Assembly (NCBI GenBank): GCA_945875845.1
Contig: CAMCMB010000006.1
Coordinates: 1-64,000, forward strand
Direction: 5' to 3'
DNA: 64,000 nt
Source of the DNA: Pirellula staleyi DSM 6068
Lineage (GTDB): Bacteria; Planctomycetota; Planctomycetia; Pirellulales; Pirellulaceae
The notes below the pieces were generated by a model, which was not told the origin of the DNA, made no database searches, and saw only the letters and a program-made list of their open reading frames with translations. Positions 39,213 to 49,600 of the stretch are shown piece by piece; position 1 is the stretch's first letter, and every line of letters starts with the position of its first letter. Position numbers and translations under genes: made by a program.

Positions 39213-42200
39213 ATGTTACTTAGACCCTGTCTCTTAATGCTTTCCAGCATCGCATGCGTTGCCTCGTTTTTGGATTCAGCGGCGGTAAATGCTGCCGAAC
39301 CCGCACCCACAAAACGTATCGTTTTTATTGCCGGTGGCCGGAGCCATGACTACGGTTCACACGAACACTATGCGGGTTGCCGAATTCTGGCCGATGCAAT
39401 TCAGCGAACCGATCCAAACGCAAAATGCGAAGTCATCCAGAACGGTTGGCCTGCCGACGACTCGATGCTGGATTCCGCCGATACGATTGTGATCTATTCG
39501 GACGGTGGTGGGGGCCACCCGTCGCTGGCCCATTTGGACCGTTTGAAGAAACAAATGGATCGAGGAGCAGGCTTCGTTTGTATCCACTACGCAGTCGAAG
39601 TGCCCGCAGATCGTGGCGGCAAAGAGTTTCTCAGTTGGTTGGGCGGATATTTCGAAACCAACTGGTCGGTCAATCCGCACTGGGACGCTAAGTTCGCCAC
39701 ACTCCCGAAGCACCCAATCACTTCCGGCGTAAAACCATTTGAAACACGCGACGAATGGTATTTTCATATGCGGTTTCCTAACGACATGAAGGGTGTAACG
39801 CCGATCTTGTCCGCTGTCCCACCCGCACAAACCATGGACCGTCCAGACGGTGCGCATAGCGGCAACCCCACGGTCCGGAAAGCGGTTGCAAAGGGGGACA
39901 TGCAGCATGTGGCTTGGGCAACCGAACGAGCCGATGGAGGTCGATCGTTTGGATTTACCGGCGGGCACTTTCATTGGAACTGGGGCCGGACCGAACCCAC
40001 TAAGCTTGTGGCCAACGCCATTCTCTGGTCGGCACACTTGCCCGTTCCAGAAACCGGGTCCGTCGTAGAACCCAAGTCCGTCGAACAGCTCAAAGAAAAT
40101 CAAGACGAAGCGTTACCCAAGAATTTCAACCCAGAGCAGATCGCAAAGTCCTTTCAACTCATCTCAGCGACTGCAAATCCAAATAGTAATCCGCCGCCGG
40201 CTACCAAACCCACGACAACAGCAAAAGGAAAGACGCTCTTTTCCTCGCAAACGATCGACGAGAAAACCTCAAGACACCAAATCGATGTCGATGTCGATGT
40301 GACTGGCGTAAAAAAGCTCTATCTGATCGTGACTCCTGGCGCAGATGGCTTTGGTTTTGATTGGGCGGACTGGGTTGAGCCCAAGCTTGTTGGCAAACAA
40401 GGTGAAAAATCCCTGCTAGACCTCGAATGGTTTGAAGCCTCGGCAGAATATGGCAAAGTTTCCAAAAATGCCAACGCCGAAGGGGGACCGCTTCAAGTTC
40501 GAAACCAGGCCGTTAAAGGGATTGGCACACATGCCTACAGCGTTATCGGCTATGAACTGCCAGCCGGCTACGAACGATTCCAAGTGACGTGCGCATTGGA
40601 CAACAATGGCATATCCCGAGGACCGACAACGGTTCGATTCCACATTGCAGCCGAAGGGGTTCCAGAGGGGCTCAACAATTGGGGTGCCAGCACTGCTAGC
40701 CCCACCAATCCAGCCAACGGTCAAGTTCACAACAGCCAAAATGCAGTCGCTGGTCTGGTCGTTGCCGAGGGACTGCAAGCGTCATTGGCTGCCTCGGAGC
40801 CGTTGCTCAAGAGTCTGACCAATATCGATATCGATCATAAAGGTCGAATCTGGGTCTGCGAAGTGGTCAACTATCGCAAACACAAAAACGATCGAGCCGA
40901 AGGGGATCGCATCCTCATCCTGGAAGATACAAATCAAGATGGCGTGGTGGATAGCTCGAAAGTCTTCTACCAAGGACGCGATATCGACTCGGCGTTGGGG
41001 CTGTGCGTCCTAGGCAATCGCGTGTTGGTGAGTGCCGCTCCCTATGTTTGGGAATTTATCGACGAAAACGGCGATGATGTGCCCGACTCCAAGCGAGCCA
41101 TTCTGACCAAGACCGGCGATCCGCAACACGACCACTCCGTCCATTCGTTTGTGTTTGGACCGGATGGAAAAATGCTTTTCAATTTTGGAAACACGGGACA
41201 TCGACTTTGCGATACCAACGGCAACCCCATCCAAGACCGATGGGGCCGCGATATCAACGACTCAGGAAAACCCTATCGGCAAGGAATGGTGTTTCGATGC
41301 AACGAGGACTTGAGCGACATGGAAGTCCTGGGCAATAACTTCCGAAACAACTATGAGATTTCGGTAGACTCCTTCGGAACACTCTGGCAGTCGGACAATG
41401 ACGACGATGGTAATCGAGCAACTCGCATCAATTTCGTGATGGAATTTGGTAACTACGGTTACACGGATGAAATGAATGGGGCAGGCTGGCAAGCGGAACG
41501 CGCCAACAGGGAATCCGAGATCCCCAACCGTCATTGGCACCTCAACGACCCAGGAGTCGTTCCGAACGTTTTGATTACAGGAGCTGGTTCGCCGACTGGC
41601 ATCACGGTTTACGAAGGAAATCTCTTGCCCGAAAAATTCCGGAATCAAGTGATCCATTGCGACGCGGGCCCCAATGTGGTTCGCGCTTATGTAACCCAAC
41701 CGGATGGTGCAGGCTACTCGGCGAAAATTGAAAACGTCGCCGTCGGCGAATTCGATCGTTGGTTTCGGCCAGCCGATGTCTGCGTGGCACCAGACGGGTC
41801 CCTGTTTGTATCCGATTGGTATGATCCAGGCGTGGGTGGCCACAACATGGAAGACATGGAACGCGGTCGACTTTTCCGAATTGCACCGCCAGGCACGAAA
41901 TACATCGTTCCGAAAATCGAATTGTCAACAGCGACTGGGGCCGTCGACGCGTTGCGTAGCCCGAACAACTCAACTCGATATATGGCCTACAAAGCAATTC
42001 TAAAAATGGGTAGTAATGCAGCGAGCGAGTTGAATAAACTCGCAATGGACACCAACCCAAGAATGCGAGCACGCGCTCTGTGGCTGCTAAGTAAAATCAG
42101 CGACGCCAAGCAAATCGTCGCACAAGCCGCCCGCGATTCGGATTCCGATGTGCGGCTAACGGGTATTCGTATCGCCAGACAAGCCAAGCTCGCAACCAAG

Positions 42201-42620
42201 GATTACATCCCGTCGTTGCTGAAGGATTCAAGCCCAGCGGTTCTTCGCGAATTGGCCATTGCACTGAGGGAAGACAAATCGAGCGACATGCCAGGCTATT
42301 GGGCCGCTTTGGCTGCAAAGTACGATGGGGTCGATCGATGGTATCTCGAAGCGCTCGGTATTGCCGCAACAGATCGATGGGACGAATGCTTGAGCGTTTG
42401 GAGTCAATCGACCAGTGGCAATCTGGAAAGCAAAGCAAATCAAAACATTGCTTGGAGAGCCAGAGGTTCGTCGGCTGCGAAAATGCAGGCGGCCATGTTG
42501 CGCAGTCCGAAACTGAACGACAGCGATATTCCGGCAATTTTCCGTGCCCTTGATTTCCAAGACGCGGAGAATCGCAACAAGGCCCTTCGAACCCTGCTCG
42601 ATTTGGCTAGCAAGAACTAG
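39213..42620 (+). CDS. ThuA domain + NPCBM-like + PVC-type dehydrogenase + HEAT repeats
   Basis: 1135 residues, signal peptide LLMLSSIACVASFL. Residues about 30-265 are a ThuA/trehalose-utilisation-like domain (IVFIAGGRSHDYGSHEHYAG, GAGFVCIHYAVEVP, GGHFHWNWG). About 340-485 resemble an NPCBM carbohydrate-binding domain. About 510-905 form the PVC-type dehydrogenase propeller (KGRIWVCEVVNYRKH, AGSPTGITVYEGN, APDGSLFVSDWYDPGVGGH), and the rest is HEAT-like. Related fusions end in a cytochrome c domain, but no CxxCH is present here; the next gene supplies one. Probably exported and acting on sugars; substrate unknown. Confidence 0.88.
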   Translation: MLLRPCLLMLSSIACVASFLDSAAVNAAEPAPTKRIVFIAGGRSHDYGSHEHYAGCRILADAIQRTDPNAKCEVIQNGWPADDSMLDSADTIVIYSDGGGGHPSLAHLDRLKKQMDRGAGFVCIHYAVEVPADRGGKEFLSWLGGYFETNWSVNPHWDAKFATLPKHPITSGVKPFETRDEWYFHMRFPNDMKGVTPILSAVPPAQTMDRPDGAHSGNPTVRKAVAKGDMQHVAWATERADGGRSFGFTGGHFHWNWGRTEPTKLVANAILWSAHLPVPETGSVVEPKSVEQLKENQDEALPKNFNPEQIAKSFQLISATANPNSNPPPATKPTTTAKGKTLFSSQTIDEKTSRHQIDVDVDVTGVKKLYLIVTPGADGFGFDWADWVEPKLVGKQGEKSLLDLEWFEASAEYGKVSKNANAEGGPLQVRNQAVKGIGTHAYSVIGYELPAGYERFQVTCALDNNGISRGPTTVRFHIAAEGVPEGLNNWGASTASPTNPANGQVHNSQNAVAGLVVAEGLQASLAASEPLLKSLTNIDIDHKGRIWVCEVVNYRKHKNDRAEGDRILILEDTNQDGVVDSSKVFYQGRDIDSALGLCVLGNRVLVSAAPYVWEFIDENGDDVPDSKRAILTKTGDPQHDHSVHSFVFGPDGKMLFNFGNTGHRLCDTNGNPIQDRWGRDINDSGKPYRQGMVFRCNEDLSDMEVLGNNFRNNYEISVDSFGTLWQSDNDDDGNRATRINFVMEFGNYGYTDEMNGAGWQAERANRESEIPNRHWHLNDPGVVPNVLITGAGSPTGITVYEGNLLPEKFRNQVIHCDAGPNVVRAYVTQPDGAGYSAKIENVAVGEFDRWFRPADVCVAPDGSLFVSDWYDPGVGGHNMEDMERGRLFRIAPPGTKYIVPKIELSTATGAVDALRSPNNSTRYMAYKAILKMGSNAASELNKLAMDTNPRMRARALWLLSKISDAKQIVAQAARDSDSDVRLTGIRIARQAKLATKDYIPSLLKDSSPAVLRELAIALREDKSSDMPGYWAALAAKYDGVDRWYLEALGIAATDRWDECLSVWSQSTSGNLESKANQNIAWRARGSSAAKMQAAMLRSPKLNDSDIPAIFRALDFQDAENRNKALRTLLDLASKN

Positions 42621-42655
42621 TGGTTTTTGACAGCTAAGAATTAGGGTTCAAAAAA

Positions 42656-42718
42656 TTAGCCGTTGGGCGCTAGCCCCGGTTGTTGTCGCAAGAACCGTGG
42701 CTATCGCCATTCGGCTAA
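42656..42718. repeat. REP-like palindrome (family B)
   Basis: ttagccgttgggcgctagcc ... ggctatcgccattcggctaa: imperfect inverted repeat of about 24-bp arms around ccggttgttgtcgcaagaaccg. It separates the two halves of the ThuA/cytochrome pair. Relatives at 44597, 45775, 45934, 46525 and 61161. Confidence 0.85.
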
Positions 42719-42811
42719 TCCTAAAACTAGATTTGGACGAAGCACTAGTTCATAATCCCCATTCGATTTTAGAGTACACATCAACAACCAACCCAATCAC
42801 TCTCCATCATC

Positions 42812-43957
42812 ATGAAAAAGTCCCTTTACCTACTTTGGTTTTCGTTCGGAATTGCGATTGCAGCCACTGCTTGGTATTCCTTGTCCGTCGCTGCACAGGA
42901 ATCAACGAGCGACCAGTCGCGTAGGGACCGAATTGTGGTCGAGGCCCTCATGCGTCTCGACGATGTCGATGTCAACGCAGATCCAAAATTGTCCCAGGCG
43001 GTACGTCGTTATTTGAATCAGCTTAACAACGACCCTAGCCAATTGAAGATCATTCAAAAGCTGAAGATCGGCGGCATGTCGGACAAACTTGTTGATCTGG
43101 CTGTTTCTTGGGGAGCCAACACGCAATCCGTACAAGCCATGGATTTGGCGATCGACCAAGGTAGTTTGCCTTCGTTGACAAAAGCGTTGATGGCGAAAGT
43201 GCCTGACGAGCGAACTTTAGCCATTGCAAAAGTGCTCACCCTCAGCAATCGCAAGGACGTTCATGAGGCGTTGCGTTCGTTGATTGATAACGCGGATGTT
43301 TCCAAGGTAATCAAAGTGGATGCGGCAGTTGGACTTGCTCGCAGCAAGGCCATGCACGGCCAGCTTATCGAATTTGCCAAGTCGAACAAGTTACCAGCCG
43401 ACGCAATGACACTGATCGGTGCAACCCTTCGGAACTCGGAGGACGCGGCCATCAAGAGCGCAGCCAACGAGTTGTTTCCAGCCCTCAAGACATCGCAAAC
43501 GCCCCTTCCACCTTTGGAAGTTTTGGTCAAAAAGAACGGCAATCCAGCAAACGGCAAGACGCTCTACAACGGCGTCGCGACTTGCTCGCAATGCCACATG
43601 GTCGGCACAGAAGGCAAGAATGTGGGGCCTGGATTAACGGAGATCGGCAGCAAGCTATCGAAGGATGCGATGTATGTTTCCATTTTGGCTCCCAGCGCAG
43701 GAATCAGTCACAACTACGAATCGTTTGCGGTACGAACCGACGACGACGAGACAATCATTGGACTGATGGTCTCCGATACTGCGGACAGCGTAACGATCAA
43801 GGATGCCAAGGGGATTGAGCGAACGATCAAGCGAAAGAATCTTGGAGAGATCAAGAAACAGGAAAAGTCCCTGATGCCCGAGAACTTGCAAGAGACCATG
43901 AACGAACAAGGCTTAGTCGATCTCGTCGAGTATTTGATGACGTTGAAGAAAACTTAA
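42812..43957 (+). CDS. Exported HEAT/cytochrome c protein, partner of the upstream ThuA-dehydrogenase
   Basis: 381 residues. Own signal peptide (LLWFSFGIAIAATAWYSLSV). The first two thirds are HEAT-like helices (IAKVLTLSNRKDVHEALRSL), and a class I cytochrome c domain follows with CSQCH at about 258-262, VGPGLTEIG, and the distal ligand region SPSAGISHNYESF. This is the C-terminal heme part that in related planctomycete proteins is fused to the dehydrogenase. Here it is separate, 190 bp downstream, with its own start and signal. It probably accepts electrons from the upstream protein. Confidence 0.9.
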   Translation: MKKSLYLLWFSFGIAIAATAWYSLSVAAQESTSDQSRRDRIVVEALMRLDDVDVNADPKLSQAVRRYLNQLNNDPSQLKIIQKLKIGGMSDKLVDLAVSWGANTQSVQAMDLAIDQGSLPSLTKALMAKVPDERTLAIAKVLTLSNRKDVHEALRSLIDNADVSKVIKVDAAVGLARSKAMHGQLIEFAKSNKLPADAMTLIGATLRNSEDAAIKSAANELFPALKTSQTPLPPLEVLVKKNGNPANGKTLYNGVATCSQCHMVGTEGKNVGPGLTEIGSKLSKDAMYVSILAPSAGISHNYESFAVRTDDDETIIGLMVSDTADSVTIKDAKGIERTIKRKNLGEIKKQEKSLMPENLQETMNEQGLVDLVEYLMTLKKT

Positions 43958-44191
43958 GAGACTTTCAAGTCGGCCCTCCCATGGGGTCCTCTGGGGCCCC
44001 GGTTGGACCGTACTCGTGAATCCATGGGCGAGACGCCCATGCCACAAATACCCGTGTCAAAGTCCATGCCCCATTCGGCCATTCGGGGCGTAAGGACGGA
44101 TAGCCCAACGGGCTTAAATATTGCAGCCCAGGGCAGAGCGAAGTGGCCCTCCCGTGGGTCTGGCCCTCAATCCGCATTAATCCCAACCTGA

Positions 44192-44323
44192 CGCGTAACG
44201 GCTCGTTGCTTTAATGGTACGACGGACTTCCAAGTCCGTCGAATTCCCCATTGACGGACTTGGAAGTCCGTCATATCTCCCTTAACCAATAACGATTTCA
44301 CTAAAAAAACAAGCCGGTAAGCG
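44192..44323. repeat. Palindromic element (family A), diverged copy 3
   Basis: Internal arms (acgacggacttccaagtccgt and mate) are intact; the outer arms differ from copies 1 and 2 (cgcgtaacggctcgttg / aacaagccggtaagcg). The left-end 26 bp recur alone at 60052-60077. Confidence 0.85.
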
Positions 44324-44596
44324 AGGGAAGGTCTGCCCCTCGCTCACGCTTCGGGTTGTGATCGCGTGGCACGAGCGTCTCGCTCGTGAATGCACGGGCG
44401 AGACGCCCATGCCACAAGTCCCATGGGGCCGCACAAGTCCCATGGGGCCATCCATCTAGGCGTTGTCGACCAAGTGGGCGGTGGCTCTGTTAGCTACCTA
44501 TTGCAATCGAGTGGATGCACCCAAATGCCCTGGAAAAAATAAATGGGTGGCCCCAGTTGAACAGTTGAAGGTGGCCCCATATGTTTTTCATACCAA

Positions 44597-44673
44597 TTAG
44601 CCGTTGGGCGATAGCCCCGGTTTTCCAATTGCTCGACATTCGTCGAGAACCGGGGCTATCGCCCTTCGGCTAA
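44597..44673. repeat. REP-like palindrome (family B)
   Basis: Arms ttagccgttgggcgatagcc / ggctatcgcccttcggctaa around a core ccggttttccaattgctcga... The same core, and about 40 bp beyond it, recurs inverted at 61121-61220. Confidence 0.85.
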
Positions 44674-44875
44674 CGGTTTGTTTCACTCGAAGACTCATAC
44701 CGATGTGCTTAGTTGACCATCACGCTAGGGTGAAGGTAACGATCCCCTGGGGGTTCGGCCTGGCATTGATTGAAGAATCGCCCCAAATCGTTCGGACGCT
44801 GACTACGTTAAGCGGACTCGCAGTACCAAACGATTGGGGACAATCGTTTTACTCTGGGCTGGCCCTCAACCTCGT

Positions 44876-45724
44876 CTAACTGGCTGAACTCAGGAGGCGG
44901 AAGCCCAGGAAGCTGAACCGAACGCCTGGAATGTGCCTATTCCGGCAGGCCGACCGCACGTCGCGCGCTAAGTTGAAACAACTGCCGCCACGAAGGACAC
45001 GGGCCGAGCCCGAATCAAGTCCTTGAGGATCCACGGAATGATCCTGTGAGTACTCTGCATACCAGTCCGAGCACCATTCCCAAACGTTGCCGTGCATTTG
45101 ATAGAGCCCCCATGCGTTGCACGGTAACGATTTTACGGCCACTGTCCTCTGTCGATACTCACCTTTGGCACTGCCGGCATCGGGATAGACTCCATTGAAA
45201 TTCGCTTGGTCGGTTGAAATCGAGTTGCCGAAACTAAATGGCGTATTCGTCCCAGCCCGGCAGGCGTACTCCCACTGCGCCTCCGTGGGTAGTGAAAATG
45301 TCGCTCCCTTGCCAATGCGTTCGTTGAGCGGTGTTAGGAAAGCCTGTACGTCATCAAAGCTAACGGTCTCAACGGGAAGTTCTTGGATTGCATCGTCCTC
45401 ATTTTTAAAGTGACTTGGATTCTCGCCAGTAACGGCCTTCCAAACTTCTTGAGTGCATGCGGTGTCAGAGAGCCAAAAGCCATGAGCAAAACTTACCTCA
45501 TGCGGTATTTCATCATCGCCACGGCCCTCTTCCTCCTGCGGCGATCCCATCGTGAAGGAGCCTTCAGGAATCCAGCGCAGTCGTTGTTTAATAAACTGCC
45601 AGTAGTGTGGTCCTGTCGAGATCGAAAACTCGGCAAAGTATCCATACCGATCTTGCCCGTAACCGCTGGCCCAAGTTGGCGGACGACCATGGTGGAAGGG
45701 ACTGGAGATAAGAGCGATCGACAT
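44876..45724 (-). CDS. Formylglycine-generating-enzyme-like (SUMF1/FGE) protein
   Basis: 282 residues from the ATG at 45724; a TTG at 45775 lies inside a repeat and is unlikely. One FGE-sulfatase domain fills most of it: QRLRWIPEGSFTMGSP, EIPHEVSFAHGFWLSDTACTQ, LPTEAQWEYACRAGTNTPF, GLYQMHGNVWEWCSDWY, ARVLRGGSCFN, LGFRLLSSAS. It closely resembles the two FGE domains of the gene at 46611, including their short lead-in WASGYGQDRYGYFAEF. The cysteine pattern after RGGS differs from sulfatase-activating enzymes, so it probably does not make formylglycine; a binding role is possible. Likely a segmental copy of the neighbour, now separated from it by the RAYT insertion. Confidence 0.85.
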   Translation of the reverse strand: MSIALISSPFHHGRPPTWASGYGQDRYGYFAEFSISTGPHYWQFIKQRLRWIPEGSFTMGSPQEEEGRGDDEIPHEVSFAHGFWLSDTACTQEVWKAVTGENPSHFKNEDDAIQELPVETVSFDDVQAFLTPLNERIGKGATFSLPTEAQWEYACRAGTNTPFSFGNSISTDQANFNGVYPDAGSAKGEYRQRTVAVKSLPCNAWGLYQMHGNVWEWCSDWYAEYSQDHSVDPQGLDSGSARVLRGGSCFNLARDVRSACRNRHIPGVRFSFLGFRLLSSAS

Positions 45725-45774
45725 GGCGTTTGAGGTTGATAAAAAGGCAGCGTGTGCGTTGGGCCAGAACAACA

Positions 45775-46092
45775 AGCCGACGGGCGCTAGCCCCGGTTTT
45801 CGATCGAACGCGAAGCGTTTTCGTTAACCGAAGCAATCGCCTAACGGTTGCCCTCGGCTCGCATATTCTACACCCATTCGATCTTGTGCATCGCCTGCAT
45901 ACATAATCGCGAGTTCCAAATCGTCTTCCGTATAGCCGACGGGCGCTAGCCCCGGTTTTCGATCGAACGCGAAGCGTTTCTGTTAACCGAAGCAATCGCC
46001 CAACGGTTGCCCTCGGCTCGCATATTCTACACCCATTCGATCTTGTGCATCGCCTGCATACATAATCGCGAGTTCCAAATCGTCTTCCGTAT
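45775..46092. repeat. 159-bp tandem duplication of a REP plus the 3' end of the RAYT gene
   Basis: Units at 45775-45933 and 45934-46092 differ at only a few bases. Each begins with the family B half-palindrome agccgacgggcgctagcccc and ends with the last roughly 110 bp of the transposase gene. The right unit contains the functional gene end. Confidence 0.9.
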
Positions 46093-46507
46093 TGAGGTAC
46101 TGGACGTCCCCTTTCGTAGTCCAAACAGGGCGATCTACAAAGCGACCATCCGCCTCACGTATCCCTCGCGTGCAATTCGCCTTCAGTTGATCGCGAACCT
46201 TGTCGCCGGCATATCCAGGTGTGGTAATGACAACATGAACATGATTCGTACGAGGATTGGCGACCCAAGTTTTCCAGCCACGTCGGTTGCAATGGTTTTC
46301 GATTTCGCATTTCACGATGTGGCGGTGCTCGTCGTTCAGCAAAATGATCTCGTGATTGAGCCGATCTCGATGCCAATGTTCGAGCAGTGGTTGTGGTGGA
46401 AGTCCACCAGCGTTTCTTTTACGCCACCATCTCGAATCGCCTTGTAGGAACGTGCCGTAAACAGTCCACGTAATGAAATAGGCAATAGGTTCGCCATCGT
46501 TTTCCAT
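45983..46507 (-). CDS. REP-associated tyrosine transposase (RAYT, Y1/HUH)
   Basis: 174 residues. The HUH motif reads TNHVHVVIT with H89-V90-H91; the likely nucleophile is Y150 in LAIMYAGDAQD. The N-terminus AYFITWTVYGTFLQGDSRWW is characteristic of RAYTs. These single-strand nicking enzymes act on REP palindromes that flank them; here family B palindromes lie on both sides (46525-46605 upstream of the start, 45934-46018 overlapping the stop end). The gene lies in the same orientation as the FGE genes on either side, apparently having inserted between them. Confidence 0.88.
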   Translation of the reverse strand: MENDGEPIAYFITWTVYGTFLQGDSRWWRKRNAGGLPPQPLLEHWHRDRLNHEIILLNDEHRHIVKCEIENHCNRRGWKTWVANPRTNHVHVVITTPGYAGDKVRDQLKANCTRGIREADGRFVDRPVWTTKGDVQYLNTEDDLELAIMYAGDAQDRMGVEYASRGQPLGDCFG

Positions 46508-46524
46508 CGTGCCTGCTCCGTAAA

Positions 46525-46605
46525 TCTAGCCGTCGGGCGCTAGCCAAGGTTGTTGAATCAATGCGACAGTTTAGTGAGAACCGGGGCTAGCGCCCATCGG
46601 CTAGA
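46525..46605. repeat. REP-like palindrome (family B) upstream of the RAYT gene
   Basis: tctagccgtcgggcgctagcc ... ggctagcgcccatcggctaga, imperfect arms of about 21 bp around a less conserved core. Lies between the RAYT start and the stop of the large FGE gene. Confidence 0.88.
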
Positions 46606-46610
46606 TGGCC

Positions 46611-49600
46611 TCACTTCGTTCGTTGGTTCTCTCCGGCCTCGTCCCTCGGTATCCTACGAGAACCAACCACTCGTTCGGCTACCGCTCTTGATTTAGCTGG
46701 ACTGGCTGAACTCAGGAGGCGGAAGCCCAGGTGCCCATCCCGACTGCCCGGGCCGCCCGCAAGCCGGCAGGCGGACCGCACAAACGCGGCGTCGTAGATC
46801 CAACCACCACCACGCATGACACGTAACCAGCCCGAATCAGGTCCACTTGGGTCAACGCTCGCACCTTCCGGTTTTTGCGCATACCAATCCTCGCACCACT
46901 CCCACACATTTCCCAACATATCATAAAGTCCCCATGGATTGGGAGCTTTCTGTTTGATTCTACGCGTTCCAGCATGCGTAAACGGAAATTGCTTATTCGA
47001 AAGCCATCCAACGTTGCCGATGTCCTCGGATTGTTCGAGGTCGAACTTGTGCCCGCTATTGCCACCATACCAAGCAATTGGATCAAGGGCTGGGGCGTTG
47101 GCGTTGCCGATGATCTCAAGGGTGCCAGTGTAGATGGCGGTTGAAGTACCTGCGCGACAGGCGTACTCCCATTGAGCCTCGGTGGGCAATTGGAACGTAT
47201 GAGCCTTCAACGCTCGGTTCAGTCGTGCGGCAAATTCCTTGGCTTGTGCCCAGTCGACGGATTCAACGGGTCGCTCCGTATCCAAAAAATGGCTGGGATT
47301 ATCATCCATGATGGCGGTCCACAGCCGCTGTGAGCACGGCGCATCAAACATCCAGAAGCCTTCGCTAATGGTTACATCCTGTAGATTTTCATTCGGGTAT
47401 CTCCCTGGTTCCTCCGGCGGAGAGCCCATTTGAAAACGGCCGGGCGGGATCCAACGCAGACGTTGTTGGACCATGGAATGATCCTTGGCAGATTCCAACT
47501 CAAAGTCGCCATAGACTCCATACACGTCGCGACCGAACTCGACGGCCCAATCGGGTTTCGTCAGCCGTTGCAGCTCAACCGCTTCCAAATTGCTGACAAC
47601 GCGAATCGTGGTTGCCTGAACGATTTCTAACTCAGCGGGTTCCTGATCGCCAACGCGGACTCGGAACTCGCGAAAAAATTCGTCGGCTGCGCCGAGTCGA
47701 GTTGGCTCCGAGCCCTGCTCCGCGACGGGCACCTCCGCCATCTCGCTTGGCTCCGCCATCTCGCTTGGCTCCGCACTGGCTGAACTCAGGAGGCGAAAGC
47801 CTATGCTGTCGAGGCGGGTGCCAGGCGAATTGCGGCCACGGCCCGCCGAACGGCAAAGGTCGGAGGTAAACCAGTAACCGCCCCCACGAAAGACGCGGAG
47901 CGTGCCCTTCGAAGGACCAGTAGGATCCACTTGCGATTCCGAAAGGCTTTCCGTATACCAATCCGAACACCACTCCCAAACATTGCCATGCATCTGATAA
48001 AGCCCCCAAGAATTGCAGGGCAAATCCTTGACGCTCTTCGTTTCGCCACGAGACAACCCCTTAGGCGCCCCGTTGTAGGGATAGTTCCCGTTGAAATTAG
48101 CCTGATCGGTGGAGATGGTCGAGCCAAAACTGAAAGGCGTTTGCGTTCCTGCACGACAGGCATATTCCCACTGAGCCTCTGTAGGCATCTGCGGCATCAG
48201 CCCCGGAATTTGCTTGCCAAGCGAACTGCAAAACTTGAGCACATCGTCATAGCTCACCCCTTCAGCAGGGCGCTCATCCCCTTGGAATTGGCTTTGGTTC
48301 TCACCCATCACGGCCGTCCACAAAGCTTGGGTACAAACCGTATCGGCCAACCAAAATCCGCGTGTGAGCGTGACTTGATGCAAAACTTCGTTATCGCGAC
48401 GTTCTGGTTCATCGTCCGGCGAACCCATCCTAAATGTGCCCGCTCGAATCCAACGCATACGTTGCGTAACAACACGTTGCGTGTCTAGCCCCGGAACCTG
48501 AAATTCAAACCAAGCCCCATACTGGTCGCGACCGAACGCAGAGACAAAGTCAGGCTTAGCACCTGCCTTCCAAAAGGTTTCCTCGGTCCAGCTCTCCAAC
48601 ACATTCACTTCGAAAATCGCATTGGACGATGCGATCGATTGGGTTAATCGAATTGCGCTGAGCTCAGCGTTTTCAGATTGAATTTCAAGCAACTTCTCGT
48701 CCGCGAAGATCCCAAAACGAGAGACTCGGTCACCGGCGGGAAGTTCGATTGGATCGGAAGCGGCGTGAATTTCCATATCCGGGTTCAGGAGCGTTCGGAA
48801 CTTTCGCAAGATCAGGCCCACTTCTTTATCCTCCATGGCATAGGCGTCGGAGGCGCGGCGCGTCAACCGTTTCGCATACTCCTTAAGTCCGTCTACTGGA
48901 CTCTGTGAATCGAATTCTTCATCAAATTTACGAATGAGTGCACGCGCATCTTCTAAGTCGCTTTCGCTTTCCAATACGAGGCTTCGTGATGAATCCGAAA
49001 GATTCAAGAACTCGACCAACCAAACCTCGGGTGAAAGTTCAAGAATCTTTCGCCATGAACGAATCACTGCCAACGCCTTCCTTCGGAGGTCGTTAGGGAG
49101 AGATTCGAAGCCGGGGCGCAGGCGGGCTTTAGCGACCTGTCGATCAATCGTCGCTGCCACGGGATGATTGCTCGAAAGCAAGGGGCTCATCCAAACATCC
49201 GATTCCACTGAAACATCCGCAGCCTCAGGTAACAACTGTCGCAGATCGCGCAAGAGCCCTGGTTCCAGTCGATCCGCCGGTGCCGCAAGTGTGAGAATCT
49301 TCTCGACTAATTGGTCGCGTTGAATCTCATTTCGGACGTCGTCTATTTCATTTCCCTGCCAAGACTGAACCGTAAACAGATTCAGCAGCGCACGCGGAAG
49401 TCGACGAACGGAACAGGGTACGAGCGCGAGAAGCTCGCAACCTTGTTGCTTCATCTCTTGACCCCAAGCATGCCATGTTTGCCATCCTGTTCCGTTGCTT
49501 AGTAGCGCCCCCAAATCTCCGAGTACTAGAACACGACAGCCCACATTGGGTTGCCGCATTGTCATTTCATCACCATGTCCATCTTGAACGCTGTTTTTCT

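Larger units (their letters stand above)
43958..44875. other. Repeat-rich 0.9-kb gap
   Basis: No credible gene. Contains fragments of the type cgtgaatccatgggcgagacgcccatgccac (44011-44045), a family A element (44192-44323), a hairpin starting gtggcacgagcgtctcgctcgtg (44366-44414), a direct repeat cacaagtcccatggggcc (44413-44449), and a family B palindrome (44597-44673). A short plus-strand frame at 44604-44879 begins inside that palindrome and has no conserved features. Confidence 0.6.

Noticed and set aside
44604-44879. Small plus-strand frame
   Set aside because: Starts inside a palindrome, has no ribosome site and no recognisable features.
45588-46124. 178-codon minus-strand frame with an internal duplication
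   Set aside because: Its repeat comes from the 159-bp tandem duplication and it overlaps the RAYT and FGE genes in another frame.
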